From assembly GCA_025363655.1 (NCBI GenBank), contig JANYDK010000061.1, positions 1 through 64,000 of the forward strand: a stretch of DNA of 64,000 nt, read 5' to 3'. Shown in pieces: positions 19,521 to 28,832 of this stretch. The notes below the pieces were generated by a model. The model was not told the DNA's origin, made no database searches, and saw nothing but the letters and a program-made list of their open reading frames with translations. The position numbers and the translations under genes were made by a program. This DNA is from Deltaproteobacteria bacterium. Its GTDB lineage: Bacteria; Myxococcota_A; Polyangia; Polyangiales; JADJMO01. Each line of letters starts with the position of its first letter. Position 1 is the first letter of the stretch.

Positions 19521-21317
19521 TCACTTCTTCTTGAGCATCGCGTGCCCGACCGCAGCCGTCTTCGTCCCATGCATCCAGACCTTCACCACCACGTCGCCCG
19601 TCGTCTTCGGCACGTCGAACTCCGCCTTCGCGACGCCACCCGTCATCGTCACCTCCTTGGTCGCGATGATCTTGTCGCTGGCCGTCACGTAGTTCTTCTC
19701 CATCGCCTTGAACGCTGCCTCGTTGGTCATCGCGTCGAGGCTCGGCCCATCGACGATCGCTCCTCGAATGACCGATCGACGCGTCTCGAGCGTGATCGTG
19801 GCCTGGGTGACGTCGGCCTTGGTGGTGGCGGTGATCGTCAATGGATCGCCTGATTTTTCAGGTGATTTCACGTCGACCGTCGCCGGCTCCGGGTAGCGCA
19901 AGCGAGACCCTGGGTCGCCGAGGAGGTTGTAGAGGCCCTCGTGCTCTTCTTTGAGCGCGGTCTCGTCGGTGTCGATCAAGAGCTTGGCGACGAGGAGGGA
20001 GGCGTCCTTCACCTGCGCTTCCATCGCGAGGATGCCTTCGCCGACCGTGCGCGGGCGGGCGTCGACGAATTGGTCGATGACGGCTTCGCCGTAGAGCGCG
20101 TTGGGGTACGGGTGGCTCTCGCGGCTGGAGGCGAAGACGCCGATGGGGCCGTCGACGTTGAGGATCATCTCCTCGGCGAGCGACTCGCGGCCATCGAATC
20201 GATCGAAGGCGCCGGTGTCGCAAGCGAACGAGAAGAAGAGCGGTTTTCCCTTGGGAATGCGCAGGCTCTCGGCGTCTTCGGTGGTGCCGATGAAGTAGTA
20301 GTTGCCGTGGAAGTGGATGTCGTCGAACGACCACGACGCGCCATGACCGACGTAGGCGGCGACGAGCGCGCCCTCGTCGAGATCGCTCACCATTTTCTTG
20401 TGGAAGCGATCGAAGGGGAACGCGTAAGGCGAGCCGAGCTTGGCGAAGGTGAAGCGGACGTCGAAGTCGTAGCTGACGTTCTCGTCGAGCAGGCGGTTGG
20501 CCGTCGACTCGATGATGCCGTCGACGGCGGCGCCGTAGTTGGCCGGTCCGGCGAACACCGTCAGGCGTCTGCGCCAGGCGCCACCATCGTCGCTGGTCTC
20601 GTAGTCGACCACCTTCTTCACCATGCCGGCGACGTCGCTGACGTTGTGCGCCGGCATCCGTCCCACGGCGAGACGCTTCGGAGCGGCTTCTTTTCCCGTG
20701 CCTTTCGCTTTCTCCGTGCCGCCGACGATCGAGTACGGGCGATCGGAGGGATAGAGCTCGCCGGTGTGCGCGACCTCGTGCGAGTGCTCGCCGAAAGGAA
20801 ACGGGAGCGGGTGATCGTGCTTGTCGTCCCCGTGATGCTCGTAGTCGAGCTTCGGTAGATAGTGCGTGGGCAGCGGCACGAAGTCGGCGCTCGCTGCCTG
20901 CTTCGGGTTGAGCACGTCGCCGACGAGGAGGACGAAACGGAGCTTGCCGCTGCTGTGGGCATGCACCTTCTCGATCGCGGTGACGAGCGCCGCCGCGTCG
21001 GGCTTCGTCTTCGAGAAGCGCTTGAAGAGGTCTTCGATCGAGAGCATGGCCACGACGTGACCGAGCGACTCGCGATGGGCGACGAGCGGCGCGAGCGCAC
21101 CGCGGTAGGCCTCGTGGGTGAGGACGAGATAGTCGGCGTCCTTCCAACGGCTCCACGACGCGGCGTCGGCGAGCGCTTCTTCGGCGGTCTTGGCGTCGGC
21201 ATCGAGGGAGGTCGGCGACGCCGAGGCCATGTCGCGACGACACCCGAGCGAGACGAGCGACACGAGCGACACGAGCGACACGAGCGACGAGACGTTGGTG
21301 ACGGCGCGGAGGCGCAT
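19521..21317 (-). CDS. Gingipain-type (C25) cysteine peptidase lipoprotein
   Basis: A 598-residue protein. The ATG at 21315-21317 is chosen because it opens a lipoprotein signal whose core is a repeated SLV tripeptide ending SLGC; the longer frame upstream lacks signal character. The peptidase domain contains YLVLTHEAYRGALAPLVAHR, VLLVGDV, the catalytic His in AAYVGHGASWSF (His325) and the catalytic Cys in FSFACDTGAFD (Cys366), matching the His-Cys dyad of family C25. A C-terminal beta domain of about 110 residues follows (TITATTKADVTQATITLE ...), like the Ig-like domain of gingipains. There is no Por-type secretion domain; a lipid anchor replaces it. Probable role: surface or periplasmic proteolysis. 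Confidence 0.87.
   Translation of the reverse strand: MRLRAVTNVSSLVSLVSLVSLVSLGCRRDMASASPTSLDADAKTAEEALADAASWSRWKDADYLVLTHEAYRGALAPLVAHRESLGHVVAMLSIEDLFKRFSKTKPDAAALVTAIEKVHAHSSGKLRFVLLVGDVLNPKQAASADFVPLPTHYLPKLDYEHHGDDKHDHPLPFPFGEHSHEVAHTGELYPSDRPYSIVGGTEKAKGTGKEAAPKRLAVGRMPAHNVSDVAGMVKKVVDYETSDDGGAWRRRLTVFAGPANYGAAVDGIIESTANRLLDENVSYDFDVRFTFAKLGSPYAFPFDRFHKKMVSDLDEGALVAAYVGHGASWSFDDIHFHGNYYFIGTTEDAESLRIPKGKPLFFSFACDTGAFDRFDGRESLAEEMILNVDGPIGVFASSRESHPYPNALYGEAVIDQFVDARPRTVGEGILAMEAQVKDASLLVAKLLIDTDETALKEEHEGLYNLLGDPGSRLRYPEPATVDVKSPEKSGDPLTITATTKADVTQATITLETRRSVIRGAIVDGPSLDAMTNEAAFKAMEKNYVTASDKIIATKEVTMTGGVAKAEFDVPKTTGDVVVKVWMHGTKTAAVGHAMLKKK
21246..21290 (-). repeat. 9-bp tandem repeat encoding the signal-peptide core of the C25 peptidase
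   Basis: Five 9-bp units (plus-strand consensus GAGCGACAC; three perfect, two variant) run from 21246 to 21290 inside the signal peptide of the C25 peptidase. On the coding strand each unit encodes Ser-Leu-Val. Copy-number change would lengthen or shorten the hydrophobic core by three residues without breaking the frame. Confidence 0.85.
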
Positions 21318-21411
21318 TGGCGGGAGGATACCCTTCTGGTCCTGATTCGCGGGCTCGCCGGTCGTGCGACCGCCATGAAGGCCGCGCAAGCCGTGTAAGC
21401 TCGAAGGGCAG

Positions 21412-22311
21412 ATGCGCGTTGCACCGGCCGTGAACGAGCACGCGAAGGCGCCGATTCCACGTGGCCTCTTCTCGCCGGCCCCGCTGGCGGCGATCTTCAT
21501 CTTGCTGCTCAACGATCACGTCCTCAAGGGCGCGCAGGTTCTTCCGAGCTGGCTCACGGGCAAGCTCTCGGACGTCGCGGGGCTCTTCTTCTTCCCCGTG
21601 CTGCTCGTCGAGCTCGCCGCTCGTATCGGTGGGATCGATGCGCGCGCGCGTTCACGCCACACGCTCATCGTCGCATCGATCGCAACGGCGCTCGTTTTTA
21701 CGGCCATCAAGACGATCGCGCCGATCAACGCGATGGCGTCGAGCTTGCTCGGGGCGATGGTGCTCGATCCGACCGACCTCGTCGCGCTGCCGTCGACGGT
21801 GCTCGCCACCTTCTGGATGTCGCGTGCAGGGACCGGCCTCTCTCGTATGCCTGCCGTGCACATGCCGCGTCTCGCCCGCGTCGGTGAGCTCGTGACGATG
21901 TTGAGCGCGGCGTTCGCGTCGATCGCGACCTCGGCCATTCACTATCCGCCGTGCCACACGCCCGAAAAACAGCCTCCGCGGCTGGCCTTGAGCGACACCT
22001 GCGTCACCTCCGACGGCGCGCACGTGACCTTGCAAGGCGGCTCGGCGCGGGTGGTCATCGTGCTCCGTGCACAGGCCGGAGCGTGTGAGGTCGGCGCCGA
22101 GTCGCTCGCCTTCGAATACGACGTCGACGGCGCTCACGCGATCGTCCACGTGCCGACGCCTACGGCCGCCAACGTCCAGCAAGAAACCACCCTCGATCTG
22201 CCGGTGCCGCTCCCCTACCCCACGCACTGCAAAGGTCTGGCGACGCACTTCGAGCTTCGACTCGATGCGCGCCTCGAGCTGCCGATCGCCGGCTGCACGG
22301 AGGGAACTTGA
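21412..22311 (+). CDS. Multi-pass membrane protein with C-terminal extracytoplasmic domain, unknown function
   Basis: A 299-residue protein starting at ATG 21412 with AAGGGCAG just upstream. The first 190 residues hold about five hydrophobic helices with a distinctive LLNDHVLKG...LPSWLTGKLSDVAGLFFFP block, a pattern I associate with conserved hypothetical membrane proteins of several phyla. The last 110 residues are soluble with six Cys, likely disulfide-bonded outside the membrane. The stop TGA overlaps the TTG start of the next gene, so the two are translationally coupled, and a third gene follows with an ATGA overlap. Function unknown. Confidence 0.75.
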   Translation: MRVAPAVNEHAKAPIPRGLFSPAPLAAIFILLLNDHVLKGAQVLPSWLTGKLSDVAGLFFFPVLLVELAARIGGIDARARSRHTLIVASIATALVFTAIKTIAPINAMASSLLGAMVLDPTDLVALPSTVLATFWMSRAGTGLSRMPAVHMPRLARVGELVTMLSAAFASIATSAIHYPPCHTPEKQPPRLALSDTCVTSDGAHVTLQGGSARVVIVLRAQAGACEVGAESLAFEYDVDGAHAIVHVPTPTAANVQQETTLDLPVPLPYPTHCKGLATHFELRLDARLELPIAGCTEGT

Positions 22312-22835
22312 AGAGCCTCCTCGCGCGCGTCTCGGTGGCAGCGACGACGGTCATCGCGGTGCCCGCGTGCTTCGGTCACGAAGGGCCGCGTCAGTATCCG
22401 GAGTGGAACGTGTCCTCGGTGGCGACGCCGGTCGGTTGCGCGAACATGACGACTTGGGTCGCGAAGAGCGGAAAAGAAGGCGTTCTCGTCACCGTCCACC
22501 TCCAAGGCACGCAGCCGCAAGCATGCCAGGTCGAGCTCACCGGGCTGACCCTCGCGCTCGCCGATCGGCACTACGGCGCGACCAAGCTGCCGGCGCCACC
22601 GACGCTCGGCGCGGGCACCGAGGTGTTCCTCTATGTACCCATTCACTTCGACGCCGACGCTGCTTGGAACGACGACGCGCAACGCGAGGGCAACCTGATC
22701 GTCGGCGTACGTGGACACGCGGACGTCACCCTTCCGGTGAAGGTCTCGCTCCGCGACAACCGCGACTGCATCGACGAGGTAGCCCCGGTCCCGCCACCGC
22801 CGCCGCCTCCGCCCCCGGCTCCGGTGCAACCATGA
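22308..22835 (+). CDS. Small lipoprotein with proline-rich C-terminus
   Basis: A 175-residue protein beginning at TTG 22308, which overlaps the previous stop (TTGA) and has GGAGGG 4 bases upstream, so the rare start is well supported. A signal peptide ends with VPAC (Cys about 21). The middle is a beta-type domain (VTVHLQGTQPQACQVELTGL, GTEVFLYVPIHFD) with four further Cys. The C-terminus is a run of nine prolines in a P/V/A tail, which would need EF-P for translation. The stop overlaps the next ATG (ATGA). No family recognised; the domain could contact the extracytoplasmic part of its coupled neighbour (inference). Confidence 0.75.
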   Translation: MKSLLARVSVAATTVIAVPACFGHEGPRQYPEWNVSSVATPVGCANMTTWVAKSGKEGVLVTVHLQGTQPQACQVELTGLTLALADRHYGATKLPAPPTLGAGTEVFLYVPIHFDADAAWNDDAQREGNLIVGVRGHADVTLPVKVSLRDNRDCIDEVAPVPPPPPPPPPAPVQP

Positions 22836-23482
22836 AGCGCCTGCTCTTCGCGATCGTCGCGGCCTCGGCTGGGGGCTCGATGGGGTGCTTCATGCACACG
22901 CACTTCGAGAAGAACGCGAGCGGGCACGTCGACCTCGAGAAGCCGCCGCGCGCTCCCACGTCGAAAATCCCCGAGACGCCGAGTGATCCTGGCGAGCGCG
23001 GGATCGTCGTCGGTGCCACGGCCACGGTCGGAGGCGGTTCATCGGGCCTCGACGCTGGAAAAAAAGGTGTTTTCGCGCCCGGCTTCGAAGTGAGCTTCAT
23101 GCCCTTCAGCCTCGACAAGAGCCACGCTGGCACCATCGTCCAAGAGACGCTCGATCGCTCGCTGCGCGCCAACGTCGGCTGGAACTACGTGCGCACGTGG
23201 GGCCCGAGCGACGACACGCACACCCGCGTCGGGCCGATGTTCGTCGAAGCGCAGCTGACCACGCTCGAGCAACCCGATCGATTCTGGGGTGCGTCGATCG
23301 CGCTCGGAGCGGCGATGGAATTTCGGCAGAAGGTGCCGCTCGGCCCGCAAGCGACCGGCTGCTTCGGCATTCCGCTGCTGATGGACGGGTGCGCGCGCCT
23401 GACGTGGATTCCGCGGGAAGGCTCCGAGCTGATCTTCATGATCGGCTACCACGGCTTCGCGGAGTGGGTCTGGAGCAAATGA
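22832..23482 (+). CDS. Putative envelope lipoprotein, unknown function
   Basis: A 216-residue protein. ATG 22832 overlaps the previous stop by 4 bases. The N-terminus MKRLLFAIVAASAGGSMGC is a lipoprotein signal with GSMGC as lipobox. The rest alternates hydrophobic and polar residues in strands (GIVVGATATVGGGS, GFEVSFMPFSLD, RANVGWNYVRTW, FWGASIALGAAMEF, ELIFMIGYHGFAEWVW), ending with an aromatic residue near the C-terminus. This suggests a small beta-barrel or beta-sandwich at the outer membrane. It is the last gene of the coupled trio starting at 21412 and lies 48 bp before thyA. Confidence 0.72.
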   Translation: MKRLLFAIVAASAGGSMGCFMHTHFEKNASGHVDLEKPPRAPTSKIPETPSDPGERGIVVGATATVGGGSSGLDAGKKGVFAPGFEVSFMPFSLDKSHAGTIVQETLDRSLRANVGWNYVRTWGPSDDTHTRVGPMFVEAQLTTLEQPDRFWGASIALGAAMEFRQKVPLGPQATGCFGIPLLMDGCARLTWIPREGSELIFMIGYHGFAEWVWSK

Positions 23483-23530
23483 CGGCGCCGGTAGCCGCGC
23501 AGCGAGCGCCGCGATAGCCGAGCGCGCGAC

Positions 23531-24373
23531 ATGCGGCAGTACCTCGATCTCCTCCACCGCATCCTCGAAGAAGGCCGGGACCGCGACGATCGCACCGGCA
23601 CCGGGACGCGAGGCGTCTTCGGTCATCACATGCGCTTCGATCTGCGGCAGGGCTTCCCGCTCCTGACGACGAAGAAGCTGCACCTGCGTTCGATCATCCA
23701 CGAGCTGCTCTGGTTCCTCCGCGGCGAGACGCACGTCGCCTCGCTCCAGGCCGAGGGCGTGAAGATTTGGGACGAGTGGGCGACCGCCGAACAGTGCGCG
23801 CGCTTCGGTCGCGGCCCCGGTGATCTCGGCCCCGTCTACGGTCACCAGTGGCGCAATTTCGGGGCGACGCGGCAGGCCGACGGCTCGTACGGCTCCGACG
23901 GCGTCGATCAAATCAAGCAGGTTTTACGGCAGATTCGTGAGACGCCGAGCAGTCGAAGGATGATCGTCAGCGGTTGGAATCCGCGCGAGGCCGAGCAAGT
24001 GGCGCTGCCTCCGTGCCACACGCTCTTCCAACTCTACGTGCAAGACGGCGAGCTCTCGTGCCAGCTCTACCAACGCAGCGGCGACGTCTTCCTCGGCGTG
24101 CCCTTCAACATCGCCAGCTATGCGCTCCTGACGATGATGCTCGCGCACGTCAGCGGGCTCACGGCCGGCGACTTCGTCCTCACGCTCGGCGACGCGCACC
24201 TCTATCGCAACCACCTCGATCAAGCGCGTCTGCAGCTCGCACGTGGGCCGCGCGCGTTGCCGACGATGCGCATCGAGCCCTCGGTGCGTGATCTCTTCGC
24301 GCTGCGCTACGAGCACTTCACGCTCGAAGGGTACGATCCGTGGCCGCACATCAAGGCCGCGGTGTCGGTGTGA
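23531..24373 (+). CDS. thyA: Thymidylate synthase
   Basis: A 280-residue ThyA. It converts dUMP plus methylene-tetrahydrofolate to dTMP and dihydrofolate. Landmarks: [20 protein letters not shown] at the N-terminus, [34 protein letters not shown], the catalytic Cys162 in [13 protein letters not shown], the [20 protein letters not shown] dUMP/folate region and a C-terminal PHIKAAVSV ending in Val, where E. coli ThyA has Ile. Length is near the 264 residues of E. coli ThyA, with a short insertion around residue 85-100. The downstream folA start overlaps its stop (GTGA), so the enzyme that recycles its dihydrofolate product is translationally coupled. Confidence 0.97.
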   Translation: MRQYLDLLHRILEEGRDRDDRTGTGTRGVFGHHMRFDLRQGFPLLTTKKLHLRSIIHELLWFLRGETHVASLQAEGVKIWDEWATAEQCARFGRGPGDLGPVYGHQWRNFGATRQADGSYGSDGVDQIKQVLRQIRETPSSRRMIVSGWNPREAEQVALPPCHTLFQLYVQDGELSCQLYQRSGDVFLGVPFNIASYALLTMMLAHVSGLTAGDFVLTLGDAHLYRNHLDQARLQLARGPRALPTMRIEPSVRDLFALRYEHFTLEGYDPWPHIKAAVSV

Positions 24374-24858
24374 GCGACCAGGTTCGCGCGCCGCTGGCGC
24401 TCGTCGCCGCCGTCGCCAAGAACGGCATCATCGGCAAAGATGGCCAGCTACCTTGGCGAATCCCCGAAGATTTGAAGCATTTTCGTCGCCTCACGACCGG
24501 CCACGCCATCATCATGGGCCGGCGCACCTGGGACGAGGTCGGCAAGCCGCTGCCGAACCGACGCAACATCGTCGTCACGCGGCAAGAGAACCTGGTGCTC
24601 GCCGGCGCCGAGGTCGTGCGAACGCTCGAGGAGGCGATCGCGCTCGCGAGGCAGACCGACGCCATGCCCTTCATCATCGGCGGCGCGCAGATCTACCGCG
24701 AGGCGCTCCCGCACATCACGCACCTCTACCTCACCGAGATCGATCGCGCAGTCGACGGCGACACTCACTTTCCCGAGTTCGATCGCAACGCCTTCCAAGA
24801 AACAGAACGCCGCACCGGCGAAGAGAAAGACGTCGTCTTCGTGACACTGGAGCGCTGA
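24370..24858 (+). CDS. folA: Dihydrofolate reductase
   Basis: A 162-residue enzyme reducing dihydrofolate to tetrahydrofolate with NADPH. The GTG at 24370 overlaps the thyA stop, which fixes the start; the longer frame would lie inside thyA. Landmarks: [28 protein letters not shown] with the catalytic acidic residue after the LPW-IPED loop, [21 protein letters not shown], the NADPH-binding [13 protein letters not shown] and LYLTEIDR. Length and motif order are standard for bacterial FolA. It follows thyA in the common thyA-folA arrangement. Confidence 0.97.
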   Translation: MSDQVRAPLALVAAVAKNGIIGKDGQLPWRIPEDLKHFRRLTTGHAIIMGRRTWDEVGKPLPNRRNIVVTRQENLVLAGAEVVRTLEEAIALARQTDAMPFIIGGAQIYREALPHITHLYLTEIDRAVDGDTHFPEFDRNAFQETERRTGEEKDVVFVTLER

Positions 24859-24877
24859 AAGCGAGAAGGGGAAACGC

Positions 24878-27800
24878 TCACCGAGTCTTCGCCGCCGCCC
24901 CCCAACGTTGATACGCACCGCCAGCCGCCCGAGCGCTGCGCGTGGCTGCAGAAGCGTCGCGACGCTCGACGTGGCAGCGCGCGGCGAGCTCGTGGGCGAG
25001 GCCGAGGTCGTTGAGGAAGCCGTTCGCTTCGGCGGCGGTCGCGGCGGCGAGGCAATGGGCGAGGGCGGCGTCGAGGTCACCTTCGGCGCGCGCACTCTCG
25101 GCGGCGACGAGCTCGACGCGATGGGCGAAGTTGGCAGGCCCATGAACGGCGAGCGCCCGCAGCGCGGCGAGGCCCGCCTCGGCGACGGGAAGGAGCGGCG
25201 TCCGTCGATCGGGCGGCAGCGCGTGGATCGCGAGCGCGGCGTATTGATGAAAGATCGGCGTGTGCCAAGTGGAGACGACGCCATCGAGGAAAGGTCGCGC
25301 GCGTTCGAGCCACTCGCTCGCGTCGGATGGCGTGCCGAAGTGGTAGCGGACGATGCCCATCAGCAGTTGGACGATGCACTGCGCGCTTCGTGAGCCCGAG
25401 TCACGCGCGACCGTGAGCGCTTCGGCCTCGGAGAAGCCTTGGCCGTCGAGGCACGCGGGATTGGCTGTTTTTCCAGTGAAACAGCGGAGCACCTGCTCGA
25501 ATGGGACGTGCACGTGGAGCGCGTTGACCTGCTCGTAGCTGCGCATCCGCTCGCCGAGCGCGAGCGCCTCGTCGAGGAGCCCTTCGAGCTCGCGCGAGGC
25601 GTAGAACGCGTTGTGCACGTAGGCATGCGCGGCGTACGAGGCGAACTCGAGATCGCCCGTCTCCTTGCCGATGTCGACGACGGCGCGCAGCGAGGCGAGC
25701 GTGCCGGCGAGCGGCGGGATGAAGACACTGACGAGGTCGTGGACGACGTGGCGCGTGCGCGCTTCGAGGCTGCGATCGTCGAAGCGTTCGAGCAGCTCGA
25801 GCGCGATGCGTCCATAGGTGTCGGCCTCGCTGAGCATTCCGAGCGAGTTGAGGACGATGCCGTAGACCGCGAGCGCATACGGCGTCGCCGGGGAGAGACC
25901 GCTCGTCGCCGAGGTCGACAGGAGACGACAGGCGAGCACCGGAAAGAGCATCGGGCGCGCGAAATAGGCGGCCGAGGAGATTCGCGTCTGCAGCCGCATC
26001 GCCGCGATCACCGCCTCGTCGGTGGCGACCTTCAGCTTGGTGAGCCCGATCGGAGCGACGCGCGCGAGGCTGGCCATCGCTTGCTGCAGCTCGGCGCCGA
26101 CCTCGGCCTCGCCCGGATCGGAGGGGAGCTCGACGCCGAGCAACTTCAGGGCTGCGAGCCCGGCATCGACGGCGGCGACGTACTCGCGACGCGCGGTGTA
26201 GGCGTCGATTTGCGCTTCGCGTGCCGGGAGCTGATCGAAGACGTTCTTGCCGTGGGCCTGCACGAGCGCGGCGTGGCGATCGACCGAGAGCCATTCGGCG
26301 CTGAGATACGCTGCTTCTGCCGCTCCGTTGTGCGCGGCGAGGGCAAGCTCGTAACGAGCGTCCCAGTCGGCAGAGGCGAGGAGCTCCGTGGCTGCGCGAA
26401 AACATTCGTAGGCGACACGAAACGCCGCGCTGCGACGGGCCGCGCGGCCGGCGGCGACGTGGAGCTCGATGGTGGCGACGCGCTCTTCGGGAGTGACGAG
26501 CTTGGGGACGCTCGCGAGGTGACGGACGGCCGCGAACATCGACGCCGTCGTCTCGTCCTTCTCGACCCGATCGCGGAGCGCACGTCCGAGCGCGAGGTGG
26601 AGCTCGGCGAGGCGTGCTTGGCTCATCGCGCCGAGCACCGCTTGGCGCATGCCGTCGTGATGGAGCTCGACCCGATCGCCCGATTCCGACCCGCTGCTGC
26701 GCACGAAGTGACCGCTGCGAAGCGACCAGAGCGCGCGTCGCATGCCTCCTTCGACACCGGTGACGGCGAAAGTGACGGCGAGCGGGATCGGGCTCGTCGC
26801 GACCGCGAGGACCTCGACCAGCGCGCGCTCGGGCGCGGCGAGCGACTCGACACGACGCGCGAGAACGCCTTCGAGCGCGACGTCTTCGGTCGCTCCGGTT
26901 GGCGCGGTGAGCTGCCGTTGCGCCGCGTAGTGCGCGAGCTCTTCGACGTAAAAGGGATTGCCCGCGGCCTCGTTGGCGATCGCGCGGGCCATGCTCTCGC
27001 TGCCGACGCCGAGCGCGAGGAGCGTGGTGCGCGCGAGGCGTTCGGCCTCGACCTTGGGGAGCGGCCCGACGTCGAGCGTCACGCGCTCGAGCTCGCTCGG
27101 CTCGGAGGAACTGCGAGCGTCGGCGCTCGCGGCCGCGAGATACGCCGCCACCGCCGGATTCGCCTGTGCTTCGGGCGCGCGAAAGGTGGTGGCGACGAGC
27201 AGGCCCTTGGGCGCGGGCGCTTCGAGGAGCTTGGCGAGGAGCGTGAGGCTGTCGGCGTCGGCCCAATGCAGGTCGTCGATCGCGAGCACGAGCGGGCAGA
27301 GCGCACCGATCGCGATCACCAGCTCACGCAGCGCCTCGGCCGCGCGCCGTCGAAGCTCGAGGGCAGAGACGCCGGCCGGGACCGCGCGCTCCTCGAGCCG
27401 AGCCGCCACCGTCAATACCGTCGCAAGAACGGGAAATAGCCTGGAAAGCTCGGCGATCCATGGTGGCAGCTCGACGAGCAGCGGCGGCTTGTCCTTGGCG
27501 ACGAGCCGCGCCGCGAGCTGATCGAGCATCCCGTCGAAGGCCTTGTAGGGGACGCTCTCGCGCTCGTGACAACGGCCACGGAGGACGATCGCGTCTCCGG
27601 CTTTCGCGCGTTCGAGGAGGTGATCGAGGAGCGTGCTCTTGCCGACGCCGGAAGGACCGACGAGGTGCACCACCGCCGCCGAGCGATCGCATGCCCGCGA
27701 CCAGGCGGAGGCGAGGGCGACGCGTTCGACCTCCCGTCCGACGAGGCTCCACGGCGTGCGGCGCGCGACGAGCACTTCGGGTTGCGCGTCACCGAGGAAG

Positions 27801-28753
27801 AGCGCGGCGATTGCGTCCTCGGTCGGCCTCTCGCGAGGCTCGACGCGAAGGAGCGCGACCGCCAACTCGGCGAGATCGGCGGGGAGCGAAGGCACCAGCT
27901 CGAGCGGCGAAATCGGCGAAGAAATATCGGCGAACGAGAGCGACGGCCCCGAGCCCGAAGGGAACGCCGGAACGCCGGTGAGCGCGAGGTAGAGCATCAG
28001 CCCGACCGCGTACCAATCGGTGGCCGCTGCCATCGCCTCGCCGGCGTACTGCTCGGGCGCCATCCAACCCGGCGTGCCGTAGATGGTGGTGCGGTCGGGC
28101 TTCGTCGCGCTGCGCCCTTCGAGTGCGCGCACGAGGCCGAAGTCGACGACGACGACGCGATCGTCGCGCTCGACGAGGACGTTGCTCGGCTTCAAATCGA
28201 GGTGGAGGAGCCCCGCCGCGTGGAGCGCGCGTACCCCGCGCACGAGCTGACCGAAGCCGGCCCGCAGCCGTTCGATCGAGAGCGGCGGCGATGGCTTGTG
28301 GCGCGTCTCGACGCGATGCACCGGCTCGACTTCTTGGCGCACCGTCGGCGCGGTGATGGCAGCATCGACCGTCGTCATGCCGGTCAAGTCGACGCCGTCG
28401 GCCGCATCGCGGAGGCGCGGCGGCGGTCGTCCGCGCAGCCAGGTGACGAGGTCGGTCCCCTCGATGCGCTCCATCGTGAAGAACCAGAGATCGTCGTGAC
28501 AGCCGAGCTCGTAGAGCGACACCAAATGCCGATGCGCGAGATCGGCGACCGAACGAAACTCGCTCTTGAAGAGGAGGAGGTTCGCCGGGCTGAGGTGGTT
28601 CAGCGTCTTCAGCGCGACGCGCGTCCCGTGCTCGCGATCGATCGCGTCGTGGACGGTCCCCATCCCGCCGGCGCCGAGACGGCCGGTGACGTCGTAGCGC
28701 CCGAGCCGAACGGGCGACTCGGGAGTGGCGGTGGACAAATCGGTGGAGGCCAC
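24878..28753 (-). CDS. Giant Ser/Thr kinase fused to AAA-type ATPase and TPR-like region (PknK-like)
   Basis: About 1291 residues. The kinase domain (residues 15-300) has LGAGGMGTVHDAID, VALKTLNHL, HLDLKPSNVLV (Leu where most kinases have HRD Arg), DFGLVRALEG and GTPGWMAPEQYAG. An ATPase domain follows with Walker A GPSGVGKST (about 370) and Walker B LVLAIDDLHWADADS, of the type found in PknK and MalT-like regulators. The last 600 residues are Ala/Leu/Glu-rich helical repeats (TPR-like). The start is uncertain; GTG 28751-28753 (VASTDLS) is chosen because it lies just before the kinase domain and keeps clear of the upstream gene. Known relatives act as large signalling switches. The gene converges on folA with a 19-bp gap. 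Confidence 0.88.
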   Translation of the reverse strand: MASTDLSTATPESPVRLGRYDVTGRLGAGGMGTVHDAIDREHGTRVALKTLNHLSPANLLLFKSEFRSVADLAHRHLVSLYELGCHDDLWFFTMERIEGTDLVTWLRGRPPPRLRDAADGVDLTGMTTVDAAITAPTVRQEVEPVHRVETRHKPSPPLSIERLRAGFGQLVRGVRALHAAGLLHLDLKPSNVLVERDDRVVVVDFGLVRALEGRSATKPDRTTIYGTPGWMAPEQYAGEAMAAATDWYAVGLMLYLALTGVPAFPSGSGPSLSFADISSPISPLELVPSLPADLAELAVALLRVEPRERPTEDAIAALFLGDAQPEVLVARRTPWSLVGREVERVALASAWSRACDRSAAVVHLVGPSGVGKSTLLDHLLERAKAGDAIVLRGRCHERESVPYKAFDGMLDQLAARLVAKDKPPLLVELPPWIAELSRLFPVLATVLTVAARLEERAVPAGVSALELRRRAAEALRELVIAIGALCPLVLAIDDLHWADADSLTLLAKLLEAPAPKGLLVATTFRAPEAQANPAVAAYLAAASADARSSSEPSELERVTLDVGPLPKVEAERLARTTLLALGVGSESMARAIANEAAGNPFYVEELAHYAAQRQLTAPTGATEDVALEGVLARRVESLAAPERALVEVLAVATSPIPLAVTFAVTGVEGGMRRALWSLRSGHFVRSSGSESGDRVELHHDGMRQAVLGAMSQARLAELHLALGRALRDRVEKDETTASMFAAVRHLASVPKLVTPEERVATIELHVAAGRAARRSAAFRVAYECFRAATELLASADWDARYELALAAHNGAAEAAYLSAEWLSVDRHAALVQAHGKNVFDQLPAREAQIDAYTARREYVAAVDAGLAALKLLGVELPSDPGEAEVGAELQQAMASLARVAPIGLTKLKVATDEAVIAAMRLQTRISSAAYFARPMLFPVLACRLLSTSATSGLSPATPYALAVYGIVLNSLGMLSEADTYGRIALELLERFDDRSLEARTRHVVHDLVSVFIPPLAGTLASLRAVVDIGKETGDLEFASYAAHAYVHNAFYASRELEGLLDEALALGERMRSYEQVNALHVHVPFEQVLRCFTGKTANPACLDGQGFSEAEALTVARDSGSRSAQCIVQLLMGIVRYHFGTPSDASEWLERARPFLDGVVSTWHTPIFHQYAALAIHALPPDRRTPLLPVAEAGLAALRALAVHGPANFAHRVELVAAESARAEGDLDAALAHCLAAATAAEANGFLNDLGLAHELAARCHVERRDASAATRSARAAGGAYQRWGAAAKTR

Positions 28754-28832
28754 GGACGACGCGGAGCGTACGGCCCGCGCCGCTACCACCACAAGCGCGC
28801 TCGACACCTCGAATGCGTCTGGCTCGAGAAGA

